Shown: one piece after another, positions 49,236 to 59,900 of the stretch
Layout: each line of letters starts with the position of its first letter
How positions within the stretch are numbered: position 1 is the stretch's first letter
NCBI GenBank assembly: GCA_964017065.1
Contig: OZ024787.1
Coordinates: 5,701,301-5,765,300, forward strand
Origin: Haliclona indistincta
Taxonomy: Eukaryota > Porifera > Demospongiae > Haplosclerida > Chalinidae
Direction of reading: 5' to 3'
DNA length: 64,000 nucleotides
Notes under the pieces: generated by a model
Told to the model about the DNA's origin: nothing
Database searches by the model: none
What the model saw: only the letters and a program-made list of their open reading frames with translations
Made by a program: the position numbers and the translations under genes

Positions 49236-49313
49236 GGTATGGTCAGATAGAAGATATTATTATTCATATCAGGCGTGGCTCAAATTAGTTTCCATGGTCA
49301 CCTCGCATGCACC

Positions 49314-50817
49314 ATGCCGAAGAAAAAGAAGAAGGGAGAAAACAAGGGCGGGAAGAAGGGAAAGCAGAAAGGCGAGAAGGGTTCGGAAGAGTTGAACAAT
49401 AAAGAAAAAGAGCCTTTCGGCCCTCCTCCTCCCACGGATCGAGAAGTTGCGCTAAAGACCGAGTGAGTAAGATCTATAATAACAAATTCTGCGTAGCTGT
49501 ACTATGATCAAAACTACCAATATCGCCTCAGGCTAGATGATCTAAATTACGAGTTGGACACTCTGGTAAAACAAGTAGACCATCTGTATCCTGAGTGCAC
49601 TACGACAGTAGTAATTATAGCTACATACATTTGTCCATGACAGTACAGTGCATGTGTAATGCATTAATACCTTAATAATAGACAATGTCATCAGTCGTAA
49701 TACCTTAATAATAGACAATGTCATCAGTCGTAAAGAAAATGACTGGCTGCAGGGAGAGGCTGAACGCACTCGAGCAGAAAATGTAACACATTATTGTATA
49801 ATACTACATTATGATTTATGTATCATTCTTTCAGCAAGATTATCAAACCTATGTATCTCGAAGAGCTCAAAAACGGCAGTCACTGATTGTTTCACTTAGT
49901 GATCAGAATAGTCTTGAATTGCAACAGATTGAGGAAGAAAAGGCTGTGATCATGAAGGAATTCGAGGAAAAGAAAGCTGGTAAATTCGACATGCAACTTC
50001 AATAATTGTGTAGCTATATTCAACCTGTTTCAGTGCTTGATGGTATTCTATTGGAAAAGGAGAGTGAACTAGCTAAAGTAAATCAACAACTAAAAGAACT
50101 TGAACCCTATAAGGTGGAGCTTAAGTTAGAGTCTGCAATTAATTTGACACTCAATCAGAATATTGAGCTGTAAATTGGGATAATAATTATTCTGTTGTTT
50201 GCAGGCACTTCAGCTAGAACAGGAAATGGAAATAACACAACTAGAGAAGGAGGTAGAGGAACTGTCATTTCAACATGAGAATAAAATCAGAGTTCTTAAG
50301 ACTCAATTTTTGAGAGAGAAGAAGGCCTATGAAGAAAGCGCCACAGCTCGGATCAAGGACATGGCTGAACAGGCTAGTAAGGTCAGTCATAATTATGAAT
50401 ACATTTTTGCCTCAGGTGAACACAGCATGCTGCTATGCTATATGGCTATTTGTAGCATCAGCAAGACTTGCAGATCACAATGTGTGTATACATACTGTTT
50501 CTTTAACACAGCAAGCTTCTCAATGCCTAAAAGAACAAAGTCATCGAATCAGTGCAGAAAACACTCGTTTGAGGGCAGAACTGCAGCAACTTATTGAAGC
50601 TACTGCTGATCTTCAAGCCCAGAAATGTCGTCTTGAAAAGCAGCATCTCGCTCTTCAGCAAGATCATCAATTCAACATGGAGCTCCAACAACAACGAGGA
50701 ATCCGATGGTCAATGTCATTTGAGATGGGTCCTGAACTTAACCTACTTCAGCTACAACAACAACAGCAACAACGTAAACCATCTGCAGCTAGTCATTCTA
50801 AATTGCTTCGTAGATAA
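49314..50817 (+). CDS. CCDC166: Coiled-coil domain-containing protein 166
   Basis: Seven exons, about 324 residues: 49314-49462, 49532-49594, 49728-49782, 49835-49979, 50034-50113, 50205-50381, 50512-50817. The N-terminus is a lysine-rich tract (MPKKKKKGENKGGKK). The rest is mostly coiled coil. The match to CCDC166 rests on RREV-like REVALKTELDDLNYELDTL, QTYVSRRAQKRQ, LEPYKALQLEQEMEITQLEK and FLREKKAYEESATARIKDMA, which follow the same order as in the vertebrate protein, and on a glutamine-rich tail. Function is not established. A 33-bp tandem duplication lies just before exon 3, and the exon 2/3 junction chosen here is the only one that keeps the homologous frame. Confidence 0.75.
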
Positions 50818-50859
50818 ATACAAGTTTTAATATTAAATAAATTATTTCATACACGATCA

Positions 50860-52398
50860 TTACCAACAAAGTCTATGAACTACACCTCCTCGATTGTAGC
50901 TTTTAAATCTCTGCTCTAGTTGTGATTGAAATGAACCGCCACCAACAAGAAGGAGGGTATGAGCTGATGCCATTGCTTCTTGCTCTACAAGTGCCACAAA
51001 GCCAGAGTCTGGAACAGCTTTATATGACTTTGGGTGAAAATGTGTAACCTGAAGTTTGTTGGCTGTAAAAAGTGCACGGAGTTTTTTTGGGCCATTGCAA
51101 TTGTTACGGCATGTACTACTACCGTAATCACCATAGTCTGAGAAATAAAGAGTGACTAGTTCAATGTCTTTGGATAGAATTTTATCTCTGAGAATGTTTG
51201 CCTGTATAAAACACCTTTCAGTGAAAAAAGGTATTCGCTTTTCCGCTTGTCCAATTTTTTCACTTCTAAAGTGAATAGCAATAAAATTTTTAGCACCTGC
51301 AACTCTTTTAAGAAATTTTGTTGCGTTCCCACGGACCATAGAGCTTATAGGAAATACTGTGTGACTAGGGTGTGGCCAGAGAGTATGTACTGCACTTGGT
51401 ACAAACATTCTGAAGTTTTTTAGTGTTCCTTGAGCTGCTTTCTTGGGAATATTTGAACTAGAAATTCCTCTCCAATCAGTGAAAATAACTGAGAAGTCAT
51501 CACTATTGTGTAAGTTTGTTAATTTCAGCAGATCATTAGGTTCATTAGGTAATGAAGCATTGACACAGAAGCAGCGGTGCACTTGAAACTCTTTGGTGTT
51601 TGATAAAAAAGATTCTCTTTTCAAATAAGATTCAAGCACACCAACTATCCTTGTGATATACTTGATACTACAGCATTCAATAGTGTGATGATTGTGTAGT
51701 GCCTTGAGAAGACTAATCTTTCGTCCTCCAATAGTAGTAAGTCGAGTCATATCAGTATTATAGTACATGAGATGAATAATGATCAGACGCCGACTACCTC
51801 TGTTTAAAAAATCCTGAAAATCAACAAGCGATGGAAGGTTGTATTTACATGTTAGTTTATTCAATCTCTTCATGTCATACAAAAGACTCAGTGGGTATAT
51901 ACGCTTATTTTGCCGCATAACTCTTGGTAATCCAAACATCTGGGACTTGTGCGTAAAAGGCATTACTGTGTGTGCTTGCATCTTACTTGCAAACCACATA
52001 AGACTGAAAAGATTGGTGGTTGCCATGGTAAGTTGCTCAAAGTACAGCCAAGCAAGGACATGTCGTTTATTTGAAGTCTTGTTCATAATAATATTATTGC
52101 AAAGAACTTTATCTTTATTCACTGAATCAGATAGATCATTGTTTCTTCTAAAAACAGTACTATTTCTGCTGATTGGCGAGGTGATGGCAACTGGGAATCT
52201 TTCTGAATCTTTGCTGAACACGTTTACACCGCTAGAGGTTGGTCTTTCGGTGTTAAGCAAGCGATGATGGAAAAATAACTGTGCAGTAGTCCTGCCGTGA
52301 CTCAACGCAAACTTTCTGCTGAGTAGAACAACGAAAATCAGAGTCACAACTACTACTAGAAGCACACATCCTTTTTTCCAAGAAAGAAAACGTGCCAT
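50860..52398 (-). CDS. Single-exon type II membrane glycosyltransferase-like protein
   Basis: An intronless frame of about 512 residues from the ATG at 52398 (an in-frame upstream ATG at 52488 would add 30 residues). It has a short cytoplasmic start (MARFLSWKKG), one hydrophobic anchor (CVLLVVVVTLIFVVLLS) and a long lumenal part with several N-glycosylation sites. C-terminal blocks FIAIHFRSEK (an HxR motif), LYFSDYG and LLVGGGSFQSQLEQRF suggest a GT-B fucosyltransferase-like fold (O-fucosyltransferase superfamily), probably acting in the Golgi or ER. I recognise the architecture, not a specific enzyme. It is the only multi-hundred-residue gene here without introns. It converges on CCDC166 (42 bp) and diverges from POLR3H (160 bp). 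Confidence 0.5.
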   Translation of the reverse strand: MARFLSWKKGCVLLVVVVTLIFVVLLSRKFALSHGRTTAQLFFHHRLLNTERPTSSGVNVFSKDSERFPVAITSPISRNSTVFRRNNDLSDSVNKDKVLCNNIIMNKTSNKRHVLAWLYFEQLTMATTNLFSLMWFASKMQAHTVMPFTHKSQMFGLPRVMRQNKRIYPLSLLYDMKRLNKLTCKYNLPSLVDFQDFLNRGSRRLIIIHLMYYNTDMTRLTTIGGRKISLLKALHNHHTIECCSIKYITRIVGVLESYLKRESFLSNTKEFQVHRCFCVNASLPNEPNDLLKLTNLHNSDDFSVIFTDWRGISSSNIPKKAAQGTLKNFRMFVPSAVHTLWPHPSHTVFPISSMVRGNATKFLKRVAGAKNFIAIHFRSEKIGQAEKRIPFFTERCFIQANILRDKILSKDIELVTLYFSDYGDYGSSTCRNNCNGPKKLRALFTANKLQVTHFHPKSYKAVPDSGFVALVEQEAMASAHTLLLVGGGSFQSQLEQRFKSYNRGGVVHRLCW

Positions 52399-52558
52399 TT
52401 CGTTCGCAGTTCGAACCACACCTAGAGGGTGTGGTTGTAGTGAACGTGTGCACATGCATGCGCTATGCAAGTTGGCCTGAAATAGCATGACTAGTATTAT
52501 ATAGGTAAGAGTTCAGCACTGATACAAAATAATTTTAATTTGCTCATTATAGACAATA
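52399..52558. promoter_or_regulatory. Probable bidirectional promoter, glycosyltransferase-like / POLR3H
   Basis: Only 160 bases separate the two divergent start codons, so both promoters and 5' UTRs must fit here or overlap the genes. No specific factor site is asserted. Confidence 0.5.
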
Positions 52559-55040
52559 ATGTTCATCTTGACCGAATTTCAAGATGTTGTGCGTGTGGAT
52601 CCGTGGTGTTTCGGTAAAGATATGAACGATGTCATAACCACCACTTTGAATAACAAGCTAGCTAACAAGGTATACGTGAATCAACAACTAGCAACGATCC
52701 CATTAGTTTCAATAACCAATTTTTTGACCCTGTCAGTCCTCTTCTATTATTGTTGATAGGAATTGCATTATTCTTCCAGCCATACATGTATATGGCTATA
52801 GTGTTTAGTCAATTTTGTTACCCTATTCTATGTACTCTCTTTAGGTAATGCATAATGTTGGTCTATGCATATCATTGTATGACATTGCTCATGTTGGCGA
52901 CTCGTATGTGTTTCCTAGTGATGGTGCATCACATACAAAAGGTGCGTAATTTAGAATGGTGTATTGAGCATTATCTTACTACACCCATGGAGTTATGAAA
53001 TGACTATAATTTTGCTATCTGTGTTCGTGCTTTCCCACAGTAAAATTCAGGTTTATTGTATTTCATCCATTTATTGATGAGATACTTGTTGGAAAAATCC
53101 GCAGCTCTTCTCCTGAAGGAATCAGAGGTGTAGCAACATTTTCTTCTGTGTTCTTAATTATCCATTATGTAGTATCACTTGGTTTCTTTGATGACATACA
53201 CATACCTAAGCAAAGTCTTCAGTACCCTTCAAGATTGTATCCTATAAATTTTGACGTACATGCATAACCAGGAGTGCATGAGCAGAAGGAGGATACAACT
53301 GTCAACTGTTTGTGAGTGCCAACAGATAAATTCACAGCTGTGAGCTTAGAACTTCCTTATTTGGAAGTTGTGCCTCGTTATTTTATGTGTGACGTCCGTT
53401 CATGTGCATGTGACTAACAAAACCCAAGCTGGTAGCTGAAGTAAATCCTTGTGTGCAATGACAGAGAATGCTACAATGCACTGTTGGTGTCTAGCTTATA
53501 CTTCACGGCCCTACAAGCTGTTGAAAGCGCAGAGAATGGCATGCAAATTGCGATCGCTCGCTACTATGACACAATATATATATTTTTTGTAATAGCGGAA
53601 GTAAGTCTTATTCTGATGGCACTAACTCCTTTTGTTCATGCACTCCCGGAATAGTATATTATTTGTTATAATTATTATCGTAAATTGTTTGTTAATTTTT
53701 CATGTTTAATTTTTATCATAAGCTGCACTAGTGTGTTAGATTTTTGCATGTTTAATTTAAGGATGAATGACAAATTTCCCAATCTACGGTATCAGGAGCC
53801 TGTAAGAGGGGAATTCCTCCAATGGGGTCCTGATGGTATATCAAAAATTGAATCACAATTCATTGTCTCAACTTAGTTCTCTTGGTACACAAGCACTGGG
53901 TTATAAATAATATGAGTTAGATGAAGACATTCAAATTTATATCTTAACCGGATATTGCAGTGATCAAGAAGAACAAATATGGGTATGGGAGTATGAAACA
54001 GATGAAGGGAAACATGATATGTTTATGGATGAAGGAGAGCAAATACGATTTAGAGTGGTTGAAGAAACATTCGTGGATATATCTCCATTTTCAGGTAGGC
54101 AGATATTGTTCATTTCAAGTAAATTGTTCATTCCATTCATCGATGATTCATAGTATGATCTATGATGATCTATGGGGCTATTGGGGTCACACATTATACA
54201 TGACAATCCGAATGTACAAATTCGGTTGTGAATATCACTGCGTGTTTTATGAAATCATTGGCATGTTACATACATGTTTTCGCTAGTCCGAACAGTTTTC
54301 CTGTTGACGCTGTACCAAGCAAGGTGTTAGGGTCTACATTGTGTACAGTAGTGGATCCTTTATTTTTATCGCACCACCATGACATTTTTTGTTATGTAGT
54401 GCAACATCATACTGGCGAGTTATCTACAACTGTGCCAGTCCCAGCAAGCTCAAATACAGTATTAGATGGTGGTAGTCACAATAGCAAGCAACAACAGGCA
54501 CCTTACACAATAACAGTAAGTTAATATGAACAGCACTGATCCCCTCTGGATGGCGGCTGCATTAAGAAGTCAAAAGCATGATGATCACCTGATTCCAAAG
54601 CAACCCTTTTCCCAAGCTCCTGATTTTACATAAACAGAGTTCAAACTATGCATTAGAACTGACCCAAACCCTGCAGGCCCTGTTGTACAGTAGAGGACAA
54701 AATAGTTTTGGTTTTGTATTTTTAAAACAGCAATTATCATACGATTAGATTGCTTGAAGTGTACTACCCTAGGTCACTAAGAGTGCTTCAAGCAATCTGA
54801 TAGTATGACAATTGCTGCTTTAAAAAGTACCTGAAAGTACAAATGTTTGTAGTACAATCGTTGTACAAATAATTATGAGCGGAAACTTACTGTATATCTC
54901 TAATAGTATGAAGTGAATTTTCCCCATTGCAGTAGCATTCATGCACAAAATATGTTGACGCAGCCATGTTTCTTTTATCTCTGTTACAGGGCTCTATTAG
55001 TGAATCTGGACTTGGATTGATTAACTGGTGGACAGGATAA
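52559..55040 (+). CDS. POLR3H: DNA-directed RNA polymerase III subunit RPC8
   Basis: The RPB7-like stalk subunit of RNA polymerase III, which pairs with RPC9 and helps initiation on tRNA and 5S genes in the nucleus. Seven exons, 219 residues (human 204): 52559-52669, 52845-52941, 53041-53127, 53173-53236, 53961-54094, 54400-54515, 54990-55040. Conserved stretches are the start [95 protein letters not shown] and the ending LGLINWWTG. The extra length is a Q/S-rich insertion in exon 6. The 3' end faces JMJD8 43 bp away. Confidence 0.93.
54722..54837. repeat. Hairpin-forming inverted repeat in POLR3H intron 6
   Basis: AGATTGCTTGAAG near 54747 is mirrored by CTTCAAGCAATCT near 54786, and the outer parts (ACAGCAATTATCATACGATT and AGTATGACAATTGCTGCT) also pair. 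Arms of about 40 bases surround a ~25-base loop. It is a probable short MITE. Confidence 0.65.
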
Positions 55041-55083
55041 AAAAATATTGATGAATTTTTCAATTTTCACTGTTCTATGAGTT

Positions 55084-56863
55084 TTAGGCCAGAAATGTAG
55101 ACATAAAAACAGAAGTATCAATGTTGACTGTCATGTGCCACCAATGATCTGGAAAATACAGCAACTGCAAAATAGAAATGAGACTGGTTAAAGATATGCA
55201 CGTTCACTCTAAACTAAATACTTAAACTTGCTGGGGCATCATAATGTGGTTGCTAAGAATAGTATGGCTAGCTAGTAGTTCGTATACCTCTCCAGGATGC
55301 AGAACACACTCCATTGGTGGTCGATCATATTTTGGAAGCCTTGGGTAGACGTTCAGTAGCCACTGTAAACTGGACACATTAGGATCAAAGCGAGGGCGCC
55401 AATATGGAGGATATAGCAACCATCTCTTAAATTAAAAAATAATTTTGCCTTTCAAATTATATAATAAAAATTTACTTTTCTTCCATAAATTGTCTCAGCA
55501 AATGTAGGACCATGGACATGAAATGGTACACCAGTACCTGGACCTACACATTTGTAAGCACAATAGTTCTTTGCCATGAAGATCTACCTTACCAGCCAAC
55601 CCAAAACTGAGGACAGGTTCTAGATTAGGCAAATAATAGGGAGGTAACTGATAGAGGGAAAACAATTCTTTCCATGCTTCTCTATCATTGTCACCAAAAT
55701 GATAAAGTGTTTCTGTGAACATTACAAGTATCATTAAGTTTACATGTTTGATTCAAACTAACCACTTCCAAGTTTGTTGATTGATTGTGGTTTCATTTCT
55801 TTTTGAATATATTCTTGAAGGGTCATTCTCACTAAAATGCAACACAAGATCAAATAATGTTGGTCAAATGCCACCACATTGTTGAATTGTATCGCAGGAC
55901 ATGCATCACCTTTAGGATATGAATTGGCATTTGCTGTAGTAACAGTGATCAAATCGTGACCATAGTTAAGTAGCAGCTGTTCATGTGTGCTCATTGACCT
56001 AAATAGCTACACAATGTCTTAGAAGCTATACATCCTTTCTCACTGGTACTCACAGATTGGTCGGAAACACCCACTAGTATTACGGGTTCAGAATATGCAA
56101 ATCTATACAAATAAACCAGGCTTATAACAAATTCTACTGATAGTGTTCAGATATACCTCTTCAAAAAGTCTTCTTGGCTAAGAGATAAATTGAATCTTTG
56201 AATAGTGCAAGGTCCAATGAGATTAGGAAGATTGTGAGTGGACAATTTCCTAAAGATTAAATGTGCATTGCTGACTACTTTTTGCATGCAAAATAGTCTT
56301 TTTGGTCCGGTAACTGTACAGCTAATGCACATCCTCTGTAATACATCACACAGCTTGAGTATTTCTAGTTCTAGAGTTGAACTACAACCATGGTGCAATT
56401 ATATGTAGCAAGAATGATTAAGTCTTACTGTTAAACTGCAAACATTATCAGTCATAATAACTGTACTACCCAGCAGTGACTATAAGCTAGCCCTTTACTA
56501 GCATGACAAACGTTTGTGTGGAATCAGAAACCTGTGTAATTGACTAATTGTTGTCATTAAAATGTCTTCAGCTACTAGATCTCTATAGAACCTAGGCATA
56601 CAGGACCACTACCATCCAAGAATTAGAAATGTGATTATTGTATTGCTACAAACCAGTAAATTTGAATTTGTTACTATAAATTCGATCTTTACCAACCATC
56701 CACCTCCATCCTGTTTTAGTTGATTCAACTGTGGATTGGTAGTACTACCCGAAGACGTTCGAACTGGACAAGTAGTGTTTAGATTCACCAAATGAGATGC
56801 GAACGTAATAGCTTGCAAGTTGACAAATACTTCCAGTAACAGGAGAAAATTCCAAACATCCAT
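55084..56863 (-). CDS. JMJD8: JmjC domain-containing protein 8
   Basis: JMJD8 is a secretory-pathway (ER lumen) member of the JmjC/cupin family, not a histone demethylase. A signal peptide is seen (MDVWNFLLLLEVFVNLQAIT). Firm exons: 56157-~56256, 56054-56102, 55910-56006, 55763-55831, 55593-55712, 55476-55543, 55288-55425, 55084-55164, with the first exon 56863 to ~56694. One small exon near 56530-56610 is needed to keep phase and is uncertain. Conserved text: CTIQRFNLSLSQEDFLKRFA, PVILVGVSDQSLFRSM, TLYHFGDNDREAWKELF, GVPFHVHGPTFAETIYGRKR, LLYFPDHWWHMTVNIDTSVF. The HxH and later H of the metal site are visible (HVH, WWHMT). It is divergent from CHID1 by 64 bp. Confidence 0.88.
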
Positions 56864-56927
56864 TGTGTTCTGATTAATGCACTCGTTCGCGGGCAAATAG
56901 GCGCTAACTTCTGTCACGTGTGGAATT
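56864..56927. promoter_or_regulatory. Very short divergent promoter, JMJD8 / CHID1
   Basis: The start codons of two secretory-pathway genes are separated by only 64 bases, which contain GTCACGTG (an E-box/CRE-like core CACGTG) near 56914-56921. Co-regulation is an inference from spacing. Confidence 0.5.
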
Positions 56928-59900
56928 ATGATGATTTTAGACAAGCTTTTGTTGTTGGTCGTAGTAGTCGTGCTTTTGGCTGCTTACTGGCCTCCTTGCT
57001 CCGCTACTTTGAGTAAGAGAGACAAGAAATCTGTGAAGAAGGAATCTAAAAATGTAGAAAAGGTGGGCCGAGATTCAGTGTCCATGGAAATAGCCTATAT
57101 ATACTGTCTATAATAGCCCGTGTTATCGACCGCTTCAGTATTGGAGAGAGCGTTAGTTGCCGAGACTCCCAAATGGAAGGATATAGTAGACAACCATCAT
57201 CTTTGGCAGCCAATTACTGGAAGCAGAACCTCCCCAGGACCCTCGTTGGCTCTTGGTTTTGTTACTCCTGTGAGCTATTGTTTATCTGTTTAATAAATAA
57301 CGAATGGTAAACTCCACTGTCTGACTGCTCTAGCTCTATGCATGTAAGCCACGCTCAGAATAAAACTTGGTGTACTGGCACTGAGTCAGCTTAGCCTCCT
57401 CGACTCCCCAGGCCACACACCTCTAATTATTAGCAATCAGGGGGTATGGCAAGCTAATTTATTCTGACGTTGCTGCACGTAGGGTAAACCAAAATACATT
57501 GCGTCTTTCCTGGTCAGCTTCGTCTTTAGAGGACAATTTGAACGGTAAGTATGTTGTGAAATGGATACTACTACCCAAGAGCTTTCGTTTAAGCTACCTT
57601 ACCCCACCCTTACCTTTTTCAGTTTTTGCAGTGCAGAGAGATTAAGATAGAGAATTGGTTGGCAAAATTATTCACCCAAGAAAGCACCAACGTGATCAAA
57701 ACAGCATTGCTATCATTCCAGAGCATCATTCGGTTAATGATGTGTCCTACGCCTTGTTTTAGTTCCAGCGCACACTAGGACGGTCTTAGTCAGCGCTCAA
57801 GTTAGCTGTCTTCACAAAGAACGTCACGTGATCGAGGCCACACCCAGACTCAATTCAGTTACAATCGACTTGAAAGCACATATGAAAGTGGATTTGGGAA
57901 TACGCATTGAATCCGGATCTGACCCGGTTCAAAAATTTACGTGCAGTGCGGACGGAGTCAAGCCACATTGAATGCAGTTTCAATGCGCATTGGAATGGCT
58001 TTACATTCCTTATTGTAGTGGGCGTGTTTGTCGTACCCCCTGATTAGCAATCAAGGTTTGATGGCCTGGTTACATTCGCGACAAAAACTGTCGCCTTTTG
58101 TATCTTTGGTTATGTGGCGCCCCGCCCATCCCAATATCGTTGTTTTAACGTAAGCCTTTGTCTGTTCATTCTCGCTGGTTTGTTGGTGCGCAAAGGGCAT
58201 CCTAGAGACAAGCCACAATGGAATGAAACAAAGATTTATGCAGCAGTAGAACTTGAGCAGCCTTTGTGAACCTACTTGTTTTTTTTTTGCAGTGGAATAA
58301 TCATGGGTATAAAACAGCAGAGTGGTTTGCCAGTAGATTCACTCACATCTCACCTGTATGGCTACAGATAAGGTGAATTAAGACGACTCACCTAGTGAAC
58401 TTTATGAATATAGAAAACCTTATGTTAGAAATGAACTGTTCACAGATACACATGTTAGACTGCATGAGCAAAAATCATTATTTTCAGTTTATAATGTTAG
58501 CAGACGTCTGGTAACGTTGATGCTAGACATAGTTAATCATTGTCCATTGGGTTGGTGAGTTCCAATGGCAACACAATAAAATTTTATCCCAATGATTTTA
58601 TTAAGGTTAGTTCACAATATTTTATTCTCCCTTAGCTACCGTATAGTGGGAATTTTTGCGGGAGAAAATTTTCGCGAATGCGCGAGATGGAGCATTTCGC
58701 GAATAATATTTTTGTGAATCAGCGCCATTGCCCTATCTTTGTCAAAAAAAACAAGACATTTGCAGATAATATTTTCGTGAATAGCCTGTAATTCGCGAAA
58801 TTTTCTCCCGCGAAAATTTCCCGCTATACGGTATGCGATACAGATACATGATTTATTGAGCACCAAATATGAACCATTGTGTTGCCTCATGTGTAGTGCA
58901 GTTTGTCATGAGAATAATCAACATGGCTGGTGATGTGGCATTGCACAGTATCAAAACTATTGAATGATGTTACGGTCCAGATAGCTATGCATGTCTTGCT
59001 GCACAAGTTATTTGTGAAAACTAATGTTTTCATTTTATAGACCAAGAGGATCAACATATGAAGTCACTGGGACTCATGACATCGATAAAGGTGAGTATAG
59101 CGTAGTACCGTTGTTGGGCTCTACTCGAGTATAGGCATGTATTTTCTATTAATTTTGCTGTATCTTTCGTATTTTATTAGGCGCGTTATAAGCGCATATT
59201 TCTTTCCTGTAGGAATATATGTGTATGTATCTGATGATGCGCTTGATACAGTATTTGAAGCCTTTTGTTTGTTATTTGAGAGTGTAGCGAGGGTACTATT
59301 CTAGTGAACTGAACAACACTATGCAAACCTTTTGTCAGCACAATAGTGTTGTTTTGGTATACTAATACTAAAACTAAAACACCTTATACTAGAGGGTATT
59401 TTGTTTTAGTATACTAAACCACTAAACTAATACTAATACTAGAAGATCAATCATGGCTGTACTAAACTAAAACTAGAACTATAAGTAAATTCTCACTGCA
59501 AACTAAACCATAACTAAATTTTTTATCATTTAGTTTTAGTGTCCAGCTTCCTCAGCCCCAGCCAGTAGAGTGTTTTTTCGACAGTAGGAGAAGCTACAAC
59601 TGAAAGCGAAATTGACTAACAGATTTAAACTTAGACCGTGAAGTATTTCTTAGGCAAAATAAAAAGTACTTGTGACTGTACAATCATATGTACTTGTATA
59701 GAATGCCCAATTTTATACCAAAACTACAATTCAATTTGGTGTACTAAAACTAAACCAAATTAAATGTGTTATAGTATACTATACTAATACTATAACTAAA
59801 ACATATGAAAGTGATTACTATAACTAAAACTAAAACTAGAATAAATTTATCCTGAGGAAAATACTAATACTAATACTAAAATGGAATCTGGCTACTAAAA

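Noticed and set aside
53250..53940. Frames in the long POLR3H intron, including [14 protein letters not shown]
   Set aside because: Exon 4 (ending AGATT) joins exon 5 (TGATCAAG) in the right phase to give the conserved [14 protein letters not shown], leaving no room for an extra exon, and the frame matches nothing I know.
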